Notes: generated by a model not told the origin, from the letters alone. DNA of 64,000 nt from JBCBDX01 sp039822005 (GCA_039822005.1 JBCBMZ010000005.1:62001-126000); one strand, 5' to 3'. Counted from the stretch's first letter, positions 41,540 to 51,235 are shown. A program made the numbers and translations.

Positions 41540-44500
41540 ATTCAGCTGCTTTGGGATATTCGCGCCCGTCATCAGGTGGACTATACTCTTCAAGCCGGTC
41601 GTCATTGCTCGCAGTCAAAGCAACTGGCTCAGCGTCTGTATCGGCTTCGATCTTATCCATTTTGACCGGATTGAAACGCTGCATCACCCGCGCCTTAATC
41701 ACACCAAGCATTCCGCCTTGAGCCAGAACCGCATTATTGCGCGTGAAGATGACCAACGCGGCGGGTGTAACAACCAGTGTTAGAAGGGTAGAGAAAGCCA
41801 AACCAAATACGATCGCCGAAGACAGAGCGATCCACCATTGCGTGGAAGGCGCTCCGATGGTCACCTCCTGGCTCAGAAGCGCAAGGTTCACGCCAAATGC
41901 AATCGGCAATACGCCGAGGATGGCAGTCACAGCAGTTAGCATCACCGGACGCACCCGCTCACGACAGGTTTCGAGAATAGCTTCATGCTTATCCATGCCT
42001 TGTGAGCGCAAGTATGCATAGGTGTCGATGAGAACGATGTTGTTGTTTACCACAACACCGGCCAGCGCAATGGTGCCAACCGCTGTCATTACAATAGAGA
42101 ACGGCATCTCCATGATCATCAGGCCGAGAAGAACACCGATTGTCGACATAACCACGGCTGATAGCACCAGAAACACATAGCGGAACCGGTTGAACTGACC
42201 CAGCAACAGCGCGAAAATCAGGAAAATCGCAACACCGAAGGCCTGGCCCAGAAACGCCGCTGCCTCGTCACTTTCCTGATCAGAGCCAACCATTTCCCAA
42301 CGAATATTTTCCGGGAAAGTCATGGTTTCCAAATGCTCGGCAACCTGCGCCTGAAACGCTGAGTCTTGTGATCCCTCAACGAGGTTCGATTCAACCGTAA
42401 GCGTCCGGGATTGATCGATCCGCGTCAGCGTACCCAAAGATGCCGCCGGTTGGCGATCAATAAAGTTTGCAATCGGAACCGATCCTTGAGCTGTTTCCAC
42501 CCGCAATTGATCAAGCGTTGCAAATGTGCGCCGTTCCGACGGAAGACGCAGGCGGATGTCAACCGCATCATCCACGCCAGCCGGGCGGTAATCCGACAGC
42601 TTCAGGCCAGTTGTCACCAGCTGGACCACGGTGCCGATCGCGTTCGGCGACACGCCAAACTTGGCAGCTTCGGTCCGGTTGACTTCCAATTCCCAATCCA
42701 CGCTCAAAGGCGGCAAACCGTCGCTGAGATCAATCACTTCCGGAATCGTTTGCAAATAGGCAGCCACACCTCTGGCGGTATCTTCCAAACCAGTCGGATC
42801 ATCAGCGGAAAGGCGAACCTGAATGGGCTTGCCCTGTGGAGGGCCAGCATCGGGAACGGAAACCTCGATGCTTGCGCCGGCGATGCCGGCGATCGCTTCA
42901 CGCAGGTCCGTGAGTATCTCACCAGCAGGCTTGCGCTCGCGCCAATCGACAAACTCATATTGAATGGTGCCGATGGTGTCTTCGCTGGCACCACCGCCAA
43001 TTTGCACACCACCATCGGTTCGCCCAACGGTCACATTCACAGATTCGATACCCGGCCAACTCAGCACTTGGTCCTCTGCCAAACGTACGATCCGGTTCTG
43101 CTCATCAAGCGATAAATTGCCCTGTGCCTTGACATAAAGAAGACCGAACTCAGGCTCGACGTTAGGGAAGAACTCCACACCATAATTGTTCTGGGTAAAG
43201 GAATAAACGATGCCACCCATGACACCCGTAACCAGGAGCAGGGTCAGTACAGGTGCACGAACCACACGCTTGATCAGTGCCATATAGGCGCCGTCAGGAA
43301 CGCGTTTTTGCACCGCTGCCTTGCCAACAATCGACCCGATTGTGGGCGCAAAAAGCAGCGCGTAGATCGTTGATGCCGATAGTGTCGCGATAAGCGTAAT
43401 CGGCATATAGCGCATGAATTCGCCGACAATACCGGGCCAGAACAACAAGGGCGAAAAGGCAGCAATACGTGTCAGGGTCGACACAACGACCGGCCCAAAC
43501 ATGCGGCGTGCAGCTTCTGAAAAGGCAGGGCCGGCCTCAATCCCTTCGGCCATGCGTCGTTCGGCATATTCGGTCACGATGATCGCGTCATCTACCAACA
43601 TGCCTACCGCCAGGATCAAGGAGAACAACACGACAATGTTCACGGTGTACCCTGCGATGGACAGGAACAAGATCCCCATCAGGAACGATGTCGGGATGGC
43701 CAATCCAATCAAGAGTGAAGACCGGAACCCGAGGAAGAACAGGATGACGATGAATACCAAGATGACAGCCGTCAGAACAGAATTCTGAAGATCGTTCAAC
43801 ATCGTGCGGATGTCGGTCGAAGAATCCTGCGTGAAAGTGATCTCCACACCTTCCGGCAGAAATTGCGCAAACTCCTCAGCAGCGGCTTTGGCGCCATCCA
43901 CCGTTGATATCAGGTTTGCACCGGCGCGTTTGGACACTTCGATTGCGATTGCCGGACGGCCGTTCAGCCGCGCAATCGTGGACCGATCTTCAAAGGTCGA
44001 ACGGATCGTCGCAAGATCACGCGCACGAACTACAGCATTGCCACTCACGGCAATCGGCAAATTGGCGATGTCTTCGACCGTTTCGATCAATGCTGGAACT
44101 TTGACAGCATATTTGCCCTCGTCACCTTCCAGCGTTCCGGCGGCAACAAGCTGGTTGTTGCTCCCCACACCGGCAACCAACTGGTCAAGTTGAAGGCCGT
44201 AAGAGGAGAGTTTGACCGGATCAATGATGACCTCAACCATCTCATCGCGCGATCCTTGAAGGTTAGCTTCAAGAACGCCCTCCACATCCTCGATCCGGTC
44301 TTGCAGTTCTTTCGCGCTGCGGGTCAAAACACGCTCAGGCACATCACCGGACAGCGTCACCACCAAGACCGGGAACTCAGAAATATTGACTTCTTGAACC
44401 AAAGGCTCGTCTGTGCCGGTCGGAAATTCGTTTTTGGCCTGGTCAACTTCGGTGCGAACATCATCAAGCGCGCGTCCGAGATCAGCGGACGTGTCAAACT

Positions 44501-44783
44501 CAACAACAACGTTGCCACCACCCTGATACGCGCTCGCGGTGATCGTATCGACACCCTTGATGTTGGAAAGCTCGCTTTCCAACGGTCGGATCAAAAGCCT
44601 CTCAGCATCCTCAGGTGATACGCCATCTAGGCTGACGCCCACATAGATAACCGGAAACTGAATATCTGGCTCTGATTCCTTGGGAATGTTCACATAGGAC
44701 ACGGCACCGGCGAGCAAAAAAAAGGTCAGCGCCAGAATGGTCAGGCGAGCATTTTTTACTGCAACATCAAGGAGCGCCATCAT
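41538..44783 (-). CDS. RND efflux transporter permease (AcrB/HAE1 type)
   Basis: A 1081-residue inner-membrane permease with the RND layout: first transmembrane segment at residues 12-32, a large periplasmic domain, TMs 2-6 (residues 340-460), a second periplasmic domain and TMs 8-12. The TM4 proton-relay region reads ILAVGMLVDDAIIVTEYAERRMAEG with the Asp-Asp pair. It is driven by protons and exports drugs or envelope lipids through a partner outer-membrane channel, and none is encoded here. ATG 44783 overlaps the adaptor stop. Confidence 0.95.
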   Translation of the reverse strand: MMALLDVAVKNARLTILALTFFLLAGAVSYVNIPKESEPDIQFPVIYVGVSLDGVSPEDAERLLIRPLESELSNIKGVDTITASAYQGGGNVVVEFDTSADLGRALDDVRTEVDQAKNEFPTGTDEPLVQEVNISEFPVLVVTLSGDVPERVLTRSAKELQDRIEDVEGVLEANLQGSRDEMVEVIIDPVKLSSYGLQLDQLVAGVGSNNQLVAAGTLEGDEGKYAVKVPALIETVEDIANLPIAVSGNAVVRARDLATIRSTFEDRSTIARLNGRPAIAIEVSKRAGANLISTVDGAKAAAEEFAQFLPEGVEITFTQDSSTDIRTMLNDLQNSVLTAVILVFIVILFFLGFRSSLLIGLAIPTSFLMGILFLSIAGYTVNIVVLFSLILAVGMLVDDAIIVTEYAERRMAEGIEAGPAFSEAARRMFGPVVVSTLTRIAAFSPLLFWPGIVGEFMRYMPITLIATLSASTIYALLFAPTIGSIVGKAAVQKRVPDGAYMALIKRVVRAPVLTLLLVTGVMGGIVYSFTQNNYGVEFFPNVEPEFGLLYVKAQGNLSLDEQNRIVRLAEDQVLSWPGIESVNVTVGRTDGGVQIGGGASEDTIGTIQYEFVDWRERKPAGEILTDLREAIAGIAGASIEVSVPDAGPPQGKPIQVRLSADDPTGLEDTARGVAAYLQTIPEVIDLSDGLPPLSVDWELEVNRTEAAKFGVSPNAIGTVVQLVTTGLKLSDYRPAGVDDAVDIRLRLPSERRTFATLDQLRVETAQGSVPIANFIDRQPAASLGTLTRIDQSRTLTVESNLVEGSQDSAFQAQVAEHLETMTFPENIRWEMVGSDQESDEAAAFLGQAFGVAIFLIFALLLGQFNRFRYVFLVLSAVVMSTIGVLLGLMIMEMPFSIVMTAVGTIALAGVVVNNNIVLIDTYAYLRSQGMDKHEAILETCRERVRPVMLTAVTAILGVLPIAFGVNLALLSQEVTIGAPSTQWWIALSSAIVFGLAFSTLLTLVVTPAALVIFTRNNAVLAQGGMLGVIKARVMQRFNPVKMDKIEADTDAEPVALTASNDDRLEEYSPPDDGREYPKAAE

Positions 44784-45937
44784 TGTGAAACCACCTCGCC
44801 GCGCACTTCCTCGATTAAGGTATTAATAATATCCTGCTCGACCAGCTGGGGATCGACTGTCTGCTCATCAGAAACGATGTTTTGCCCCGCAACGATGATG
44901 CGCGCGCCTTCGGGAATACCGCCAAGGATCAACGCATTGCTTGAATCATCAACAATATCAATTGGATGGAACACCACTTTATTTTCATCATCGACAGAAC
45001 GAACGCCTAGATTCCCTCGTGAATCCAACGTGATGATGGACCGGGGCGCTGGTGTTGCCAAAACCGGCTTGCCGCGCAGGATTATCTCCGCCGTCATGCC
45101 CGAAGGGATGGTCAAGTCAGGGTTTTGAACTTCAACTTCAACTTCATAAGTACGCGTAGCGGGGTTGGCCTCCCGGCTGATGTAACGCACGGTACCGTCG
45201 ACTGTTTCGCCAGAAACCAAACGCAGCGACGCTGAATCGCCCACAGCAACTAGCGACAAATCCTGCTCATTGATCTCACCAACACCAATGATTGGGTCGA
45301 GCGCAATCAATGTCCCGACAGCAACACCGGGTTGAACCGCCGATCCCAATTCAACATTGACTACATCCAAAACGCCATCAAATGGCGCCGTGATATCAAG
45401 GCGGTCAAGTTCGGCTTTGAGCCCTGCCAAGTCCGCTTCCGCATCAGCGACGGCTGTGATCAATTCTTCAAGTTGCAGTTTGGGCAATGTGCCCCTGGCA
45501 ACCAACTCAGCGCGCGCCTCCAATTCCGTGCGTCGACGTTTGAGTTGTGCTTCGGCCGAGGCAAGCTGGATATCACGCCCTTCCGGGTCAAGTCGGGCGA
45601 GCATGTCACCCTTGGAAACTCGACCACCCTGTTTCACCGGCAGTTTGCCAATAATCCCGCTCTCACGTGCTGTAATCTGGGTTGTCTTGTCCGCCTGGGT
45701 CACCCCCGAGATCCGAACCGTGCGCGCATGCTGCACTTGCGGTATCACCGCTACGCCCACTGTTTGAAGGGCACGGCCAGTAATGGTTGTTTCGTCATCT
45801 TCGACAGAGGTTGGTTCTATGGTCGCTTCGCCGGAAGACTGGCTTGCCGCGCTCCCCACATACGAGAAGTCGCCCGTTATGACCCATGCACCCGATAACA
45901 CGAGCACGAGAACCGACGCATATTGATGCGCTTTCAT
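44780..45937 (-). CDS. RND efflux periplasmic adaptor (HlyD/MFP) subunit
   Basis: The 385-residue protein has an N-terminal membrane anchor or signal segment (residues 7-25), a lipoyl-like motif split around a helical hairpin (ITARESGIIGKLPVKQGGRVSKGDMLARLDP and ITAPFDGVLDVVNVELGSAVQPG), a beta-barrel domain and a membrane-proximal end. It bridges the permease and an outer-membrane factor. It is the first gene of the pair, and the regulator is divergent across 124 bases. Confidence 0.93.
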   Translation of the reverse strand: MKAHQYASVLVLVLSGAWVITGDFSYVGSAASQSSGEATIEPTSVEDDETTITGRALQTVGVAVIPQVQHARTVRISGVTQADKTTQITARESGIIGKLPVKQGGRVSKGDMLARLDPEGRDIQLASAEAQLKRRRTELEARAELVARGTLPKLQLEELITAVADAEADLAGLKAELDRLDITAPFDGVLDVVNVELGSAVQPGVAVGTLIALDPIIGVGEINEQDLSLVAVGDSASLRLVSGETVDGTVRYISREANPATRTYEVEVEVQNPDLTIPSGMTAEIILRGKPVLATPAPRSIITLDSRGNLGVRSVDDENKVVFHPIDIVDDSSNALILGGIPEGARIIVAGQNIVSDEQTVDPQLVEQDIINTLIEEVRGEVVSQ

Positions 45938-46027
45938 TCATTTATTCCGTTCTGGCTTTTGCGGTTGCCAATATTTTACTCAAACAGAAACACGTCAATT
46001 AACAGTGAATGTGCCCCAGATGTATTT

Positions 46028-46050
46028 TGACAAAATATCAAATTTTGTCA
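46028..46050. promoter_or_regulatory. palindromic operator between the TetR gene and the RND operon
   Basis: A perfect 9-base inverted repeat, TGACAAAAT and ATTTTGTCA, with a 5-base spacer ATCAA. It begins 34 bases before the TetR start (ATG 46062) and 91 bases before the adaptor start. This size and symmetry suit a TetR-family dimer, so it likely represses both directions. Confidence 0.75.
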
Positions 46051-46061
46051 TAACGTCAATC

Positions 46062-46697
46062 ATGTTGAATTTTGCTGCTGACAAAAAGAGCGTGATTCTG
46101 AAAGCATCATTTGAGGTCTTCATAACCTACGGGTTTCGCAAGACCTCAATGGATGACATAGCGCGCGCTGCAGGCATGTCTCGCCCTGCGTTATACCAGT
46201 CGTTTAAAAACAAAACGGATATTTTCCGGGCTTTGGCGACCCATTTTTGTGAAGTTTCGCTCAGCAAAGCCGAAACCGAACTGAAGGGCAAAGCAGGTTT
46301 TGACCAACGTTTGATGCGGGCCATTGAAGTTTCGGTCATTGAAATGAACGCGATGATGGAAAAAACACCGCACGGTATGGAACTCATGGCCGTCAATGAT
46401 GAGATTGCCCATGACTTGGAAGAAATCTGGACGTCGCGTTTTGTTGCACTGTTAAAAGACGCTTTTCTGGACGCAAACGACAAAGGTGAGATCAATCTGT
46501 CCAAGGTCGGCATCACAGCGCAGGAAGTGGCTCAGGTTTTTGATCATACGATGGAAGGGCTTCGGACACGTTGCATGCGCGGTGAGAAAATCAATGATGC
46601 CATTTACACCGTTGTCCGGTTTTTTGCCGGGGCATTGACCGCCGAACCGCTTCCCAAAACGACTGATATCAAGTCCGTGGTCGCCCAAATCGCTTGA
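46062..46697 (+). CDS. TetR/AcrR family regulator of the RND operon
   Basis: The 211-residue protein has the TetR DNA-binding domain at residues 8-53 (KASFEVFITYGFRKTSMDDIARAAGMSRPALYQSFKNKTDIF) and a variable ligand domain. The frame is open from a TTG-type start at 46005, but that would bury the palindromic operator inside the gene, so ATG 46062 is preferred. Being divergent from the pump, it probably controls it. It overlaps the convergent patatin gene by 29 bases. Confidence 0.93.
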   Translation: MLNFAADKKSVILKASFEVFITYGFRKTSMDDIARAAGMSRPALYQSFKNKTDIFRALATHFCEVSLSKAETELKGKAGFDQRLMRAIEVSVIEMNAMMEKTPHGMELMAVNDEIAHDLEEIWTSRFVALLKDAFLDANDKGEINLSKVGITAQEVAQVFDHTMEGLRTRCMRGEKINDAIYTVVRFFAGALTAEPLPKTTDIKSVVAQIA

Positions 46698-47793
46698 AAG
46701 CATCGGTCATGCGTCGCCCCATCGGACGCTTTTCCGGCGCAACCGCATGTAGTTGAACCTTTATCTCTTCTTCAAGGTTCAAGGTTGGTTCAACACCAAT
46801 CATGTCGAAAGAAGAGTCCAGGAAATCCTGTGCAGCTGCCCGACCCATGTCGCGCATGTAGAGAAGAAAATTTATTTCCGCGTTCAGCTTCGAGGAAGCA
46901 GATAGCTGCTCCACCACCGGATCGGCGGCAATTCGGTGCATGCGTATAGCTGAGTAGTTAGTTCCTTCGAGTCGCCCGCTTTCCTTTAGCCGACGAACAA
47001 ACTCGATCGCACGAAGTTCACGCAACAAAGCCGCGTTAAAAGTGATCTCATTCATACGGTCCTGAATTTCCTGCGCTGTTCGAGGCGTCTCCATCCGGTC
47101 AATCGGATTGATCTGAACCAGCAGGCAGTCCTCGGTCTCTGTCTCATAAAAAAACGGATACAGCACCGGATTACCGCCAAAGCCACCATCCCAGTAGGGC
47201 ACACCATCAATTTCAACGGCTTTGAAAACGGTGGGCAAACAGGCTGAAGCCATTACCGCCGGGCAGTCTATTTCTTGTCGACCGAAGACCCGCACTTTCC
47301 CGGTTTGCACACTGGTGGCAGAGATAAATGTCTTAAATGCATCGCAATGGGTGACATTGCCGAAATCGATGACTTCTTCCACGACATCCTTAAGCGGATT
47401 GATATCAAGCGGATTGGTATCATAGGGAGAAAATACCCGGGACATCAGGTCATAAATCCGGAAGGTCGGGGAATTTTCAAACGAGAAATTACCAAACCAA
47501 ACATCCCATGGCGTGCGTTGGATCGGCGAAAACATGCCCTTGCGTGCCACCGCGCGCCAAAACACATCCAGTCGTTCACGCGCACCATCCCGCCCGCCGC
47601 GGGTCCAACCATCGGCCAGAGCTACGGCATTCATCGCACCCGCACTGGTACCGGATACAGCTTCGAACGAAACCCGGCCATCTTCCAACAGGGCATCCAG
47701 GACACCCCAGGTAAATGCACCATGAGATCCGCCACCCTGGAGCGCCAGATTGATAACCTTGGACTTTGTTTTTCCATTCGGCTTTTTGGCCAT
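46669..47793 (-). CDS. patatin-like phospholipase family protein
   Basis: The 374-residue protein has the patatin Ser-Asp dyad: oxyanion loop LALQGGGSHGAFTWGVLDAL, nucleophile Ser50 in GTSAGAMNA, and Asp in YWDGGFGGNP. It should be a lipid acyl hydrolase. It lies 22 bases downstream of bdhA; in alphaproteobacteria such a pairing suggests a link to polyhydroxybutyrate mobilisation (granule-associated lipase or depolymerase), which is inference. ATG 47793 (MAKKPNGKTK) is the best start; the open frame reaches 47925. Confidence 0.88.
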   Translation of the reverse strand: MAKKPNGKTKSKVINLALQGGGSHGAFTWGVLDALLEDGRVSFEAVSGTSAGAMNAVALADGWTRGGRDGARERLDVFWRAVARKGMFSPIQRTPWDVWFGNFSFENSPTFRIYDLMSRVFSPYDTNPLDINPLKDVVEEVIDFGNVTHCDAFKTFISATSVQTGKVRVFGRQEIDCPAVMASACLPTVFKAVEIDGVPYWDGGFGGNPVLYPFFYETETEDCLLVQINPIDRMETPRTAQEIQDRMNEITFNAALLRELRAIEFVRRLKESGRLEGTNYSAIRMHRIAADPVVEQLSASSKLNAEINFLLYMRDMGRAAAQDFLDSSFDMIGVEPTLNLEEEIKVQLHAVAPEKRPMGRRMTDAFKRFGRPRT

Positions 47794-47815
47794 GTGTTCC
47801 GTCTTTTCGCCTAAA

Positions 47816-48604
47816 CTAAAGGGCCGTCCATCCGCCATCGACAGATATGGCTGTGCCGGTAATCTGGCTGGCAGCATCTGAACACAAGAAAACGGTCGTC
47901 GCACCCATCTGTTCGACCGTAGCAAACTGACGGGTTGGTTGGCGGGTTAACATGACCTTGTCGAGAACCTCTTCACGACCCATGTCGTGGGCTTTCATTT
48001 GATCTTCAATTTGTCCTTCGACCAGTGGCGTGAGAACGTAACCCGGGCAAAGCGCATTACACGTAGCGTTGATCTTCGATTCCGCAAATTCCAACGCCGT
48101 CACTTTTGAAAGACCAACGACCCCATGTTTTGCCGCGACATAGGCTGCTTTGTAAGGCGACGCCGTCAAACCATGGGCAGATGCAACATTGACAATACGG
48201 CCCCAGCCTTTTTCTTTCATCAAGGGCACTGCCACGGCTGATGTATGAAAAGCCGACGACATATTGATCGCGATGATCGCGTCCCATTTGCCGATCGGAA
48301 AATCCTCAAGAGGCGCAACATGTTGAATGCCGGCATTGTTGACCAGAATGTCGACCGTACCGAACTCTTCTGCCGCTTTTTCCACCAGCATGCGCGACAA
48401 ATCCGCTTTTGACAGGTCGGCAGAAACATAGACGGTCTCATTGCCAAACTCTTTGGCAATTTCTGCCGCCAAGGCATGATCTTCATCACTGTCTGTATAG
48501 GAGTTAATGACAACATTATGGCCTTCAGCAGCGAGAGACCGCGCAATGCCAAGGCCGATGCCAGAGTTTGAGCCCGTAACCACAGCAGTTTTCTTGTCAG
48601 ACAT
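47816..48604 (-). CDS. bdhA: 3-hydroxybutyrate dehydrogenase
   Basis: The 262-residue short-chain dehydrogenase interconverts D-3-hydroxybutyrate and acetoacetate with NAD. It has TGSNSGIG at residues 10-17, NNAG at 89-92, and the triad Ser142, Tyr155, Lys159. The end ITGTAISVDGGWTAL is that of BdhA. The segment PLVEGQIEDQMKAHDMGREEVLDKVML is characteristic of the substrate loop. ATG 48604 is the family start. It leads a two-gene unit with the patatin-like gene. Confidence 0.93.
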   Translation of the reverse strand: MSDKKTAVVTGSNSGIGLGIARSLAAEGHNVVINSYTDSDEDHALAAEIAKEFGNETVYVSADLSKADLSRMLVEKAAEEFGTVDILVNNAGIQHVAPLEDFPIGKWDAIIAINMSSAFHTSAVAVPLMKEKGWGRIVNVASAHGLTASPYKAAYVAAKHGVVGLSKVTALEFAESKINATCNALCPGYVLTPLVEGQIEDQMKAHDMGREEVLDKVMLTRQPTRQFATVEQMGATTVFLCSDAASQITGTAISVDGGWTAL

Positions 48605-48720
48605 GATGGTTCCCCCTATGCACGCAATTTGACGGGTTGATTGTGTTGCGATGCAGCATAAGCACCGCAACGCATATTGTCATCCAACGATGACAACACA
48701 GCACGACACAAAGGCGATAA

Positions 48721-49071
48721 ATGTTACAAGTCTATGGATATTCCGGGTGCACCACAGTGAAAAAGGCCCGTGATTGGGCCAACGAAAACGGGGTGTCACA
48801 TGAGTATGCGCACTTCAACAAGATAGATGACTTGGAAAACAAGCTAGAAACATGGGTCGACGCGGCCGGTATTGATCTGGTGTTCAACGCCAAATCCCAA
48901 ACGCTGAAAAAGATGGATGAGGCCGACCGCAACGCAATTCTCGCATCTAAAGAGAGCAAAATTGCAGCGATGCGCGATGATCCCAGACTGATCAAGCGTC
49001 CGGTTGGCACCAATGGCAAAACGGTGCTCACCGGCTTTGACAGTGAAGCATGGCAAAACGCCTTTGCTTGA
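48721..49071 (+). CDS. ArsC/Spx family protein (YffB-like)
   Basis: A 116-residue thioredoxin-fold protein with the ArsC-family start VYGYSGCTTVKKARDWANENG; the single Cys10 is the only redox residue in the motif (C-T-T-V), as in YffB. The C-terminal RPVGTNGKTVLTGFDSEAW matches. Family members act as reductases or adaptors, with YffB-type function unknown. It ends one base before the open frame that leads into ispG. Confidence 0.86.
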   Translation: MLQVYGYSGCTTVKKARDWANENGVSHEYAHFNKIDDLENKLETWVDAAGIDLVFNAKSQTLKKMDEADRNAILASKESKIAAMRDDPRLIKRPVGTNGKTVLTGFDSEAWQNAFA

Positions 49072-49122
49072 ATGTGGCCGGTTGCTTGTCTAGGAATGGG
49101 CAGGCTCCGACAGGACAATAAA

Positions 49123-50388
49123 ATGACAGATAACAGCGTCAGTTATATTGGACATATGTTCCCACGCCGAAAGTCTGTACCCGTCGATGTGGGAGGGGTC
49201 ATCGTTGGGGGCGATGCGCCGGTTGTTGTTCAGTCAATGACCAACACCGATACCGCCGACATTGATGGAACGGTCAAACAAGTCGCTGATCTTCATACCG
49301 CAGGATCTGAAGTGGTGCGCATAACGGTTGATCGCGATGAAAGCGCTGCTGCGGTACCCAAAATTCGCGAACGGCTTGAGCGCCTCGGGTTTGACATTCC
49401 TTTGGTGGGTGATTTTCATTACATCGGCCACAAATTGTTGGCAGATCATCCTGCCTGCGCGGAGGCATTGGCCAAATACCGAATAAATCCCGGCAATGTC
49501 GGTTTTAAAAACAAGCGCGATAGGCAATTCATCGACATCATCGAAATGGCCATCCGCTACGACAAGCCCGTGCGGATCGGTGTCAACTGGGGTTCTCTTG
49601 ATCAGGAACTGCTGACCAGTTTGATGGACGAGAACCAGAACAACGGATCTCCCCTTTCGGCAGCCGAAGTGATGCGTGAAACCATCATCCAATCAGCACT
49701 TTTGTCAGCAGAGCTTGCCGAAAAAACCGGTCTTCCCCGCAATAAAATTCTTCTTTCCGCCAAAGTCAGCCAGGTTCAGGATCTGATCGGCGTGTATGCC
49801 GATCTGGCGGCGCGATGCGACTATGCGCTCCATTTGGGATTGACCGAGGCCGGGATGGGATCAAAGGGCATCGTTGCCTCTTCGGCTGCTTTGGCTGTGC
49901 TGTTGCAGCAGGGAATCGGTGACACCATCCGTATCTCGCTGACACCTGAACCCAACGGAGATCGGCGCAAGGAAGTGCAAGTAGCACAGGAACTGCTGCA
50001 AACGATGGGCTTCCGGCAGTTCCTTCCTGTTGTCGCCGCATGTCCCGGTTGTGGACGCACAACGTCGACTGTTTTTCAGGAGCTGGCGCGCAAGATCGAA
50101 GATGATTTGCGCAAAAACATGCCCGTATGGCGCGAAGAATATCCCGGCGTGGAAAACCTTAAAGTGGCTGTCATGGGCTGTATCGTCAACGGCCCAGGCG
50201 AATCGAAACATGCCGATATCGGCGTCTCATTGCCGGGCACTGGAGAAACACCCGCAGCGCCGGTTTACATCGACGGCAAAAAGGCTGCGACACTGCGTGG
50301 CGACAACATTGCCGGTGATTTCGAAGCGATGGTCAAAAACTATATCGAACAGCGCTACGGTCACGGTGCCAACTCCGATGCTGCCTAG
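49123..50388 (+). CDS. ispG: 4-hydroxy-3-methylbut-2-enyl diphosphate synthase (flavodoxin)
   Basis: The 421-residue [4Fe-4S] enzyme reduces MEcPP to HMBPP in the MEP isoprenoid pathway. It has PVVVQSMTNTDTADIDGTVKQV at the N-terminus, the GSLDQELL loop, and the cluster cysteines in ACPGCGRTTS and GCIVNGPGE. It starts at ATG 49123 (MTDNSVSYIGHMFPRRKS); the frame is open from 49072. The downstream transglycosylase gene overlaps its last 11 bases. Confidence 0.97.
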   Translation: MTDNSVSYIGHMFPRRKSVPVDVGGVIVGGDAPVVVQSMTNTDTADIDGTVKQVADLHTAGSEVVRITVDRDESAAAVPKIRERLERLGFDIPLVGDFHYIGHKLLADHPACAEALAKYRINPGNVGFKNKRDRQFIDIIEMAIRYDKPVRIGVNWGSLDQELLTSLMDENQNNGSPLSAAEVMRETIIQSALLSAELAEKTGLPRNKILLSAKVSQVQDLIGVYADLAARCDYALHLGLTEAGMGSKGIVASSAALAVLLQQGIGDTIRISLTPEPNGDRRKEVQVAQELLQTMGFRQFLPVVAACPGCGRTTSTVFQELARKIEDDLRKNMPVWREEYPGVENLKVAVMGCIVNGPGESKHADIGVSLPGTGETPAAPVYIDGKKAATLRGDNIAGDFEAMVKNYIEQRYGHGANSDAA

Positions 50389-51235
50389 TCGGCATTTTCT
50401 GTCAATCGTTACTCTATTTTGTTTCGTATCAGGAACAAACAGTGTTTTTGCTAAATTAAGAAGTGTTAACCAGCCGCTTTTTGTTGATGGCATCTGCCAG
50501 CTTATTGAACAAGAAGCCCGGCAAAACGGGCTACCTCCCGACTATTTTGCCAGATTGATTTGAAAGGAAAGCCGGTTTGATGCCAACGCTATCTCGCCGG
50601 CCGGGGCGCTGGGTATCGCGCAGTTTATGCCGCAGACCGCGGAAAAAAGAGGATTGGACAATCCGTTTGATCCCCGAGAAGCCATCCCGAAGTCAGCGCA
50701 ATACTTGGCGTTTCTGCGCGTTAAATTCGGCAATCTCGGTTTGGCCGCGGCAGCCTACAATGCCGGTGAAGCCCGATTGAGCAACTGGCTTTCGGGTAGA
50801 ACAACCCTTCCTTTGGAAACAGAAAACTATGTCTTGCAGGTTACTGGAGAGCCGGCAGAAACGTTTCGCGAGCGCCGCCGCCAGGTTAAAATGATCCCAC
50901 TGAAACAGGGGCGATCCTTTCAACGCGCATGCATAGGTCTCCCGCTCGGGCCCGATGACGGCATCTCAATGGCAAGCACTTTTGTTATGCCTTGGGCGAT
51001 CCAAGTCGCCGGAAACTTCAACCGCGCTGTCGCCAACAGAAAATGGCAGGAGCTCAAAGCCAACCACGGCTCATTAATAGGCACCCGCCCGGTCGCTGTC
51101 AGTGAACTGCGCACTTCAATGGGCAATCGGCCGATTTATGCCGTCCTAATTGGCGAAGAAAGCCGGGCAGCCGCCAATGCACTATGTAGCCAGCTCAAGG
51201 CGGTGGGGACACCGTGCATCGTGAAGCGTAATTAA
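50378..51235 (+). pseudogene. lytic transglycosylase (SLT) with SPOR-like tail, interrupted by an in-frame TGA
   Basis: Codon 62 of this frame (50561-50563) is TGA, between FARLI and KESRFDANAISPAGALGIAQFMP. Goose-type/SLT enzymes read I-W-K/Q-E-S here, and Trp codon TGG differs from TGA by one base. The residue two codons later is the catalytic Glu. Both parts are otherwise intact: signal peptide (residues 7-25), GICQLIEQEARQNGLPPDYFARLI, GALGIAQFMP, NLGLAAAAYNAGEARL, and a C-terminal SPOR-like sequence (WAIQVAGNFNRAVANRKW...GTPCIVK). The enzyme would cut peptidoglycan glycan strands. Internal re-start at ATG 50627 would lack the catalytic Glu. Confidence 0.85.

Noticed and set aside
42411..43115. 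A long plus-strand open frame opposite the RND permease
   Set aside because: It is antisense to a well-conserved permease and shows no recognisable domain; it is a shadow.
46005..46061. A longer TetR protein starting at 46005
   Set aside because: It would place the perfect palindromic operator inside the gene and add residues before the conserved DNA-binding domain.
50467..50481. A CtrA-like site near 50.5 kb
   Set aside because: The spacer between the TTAA elements is six bases rather than seven and it lies inside the broken transglycosylase gene.
50560..50630. A frameshift in the lytic transglycosylase
   Set aside because: Both halves read in the same frame; the interruption is a single TGA, not a shift in frame.
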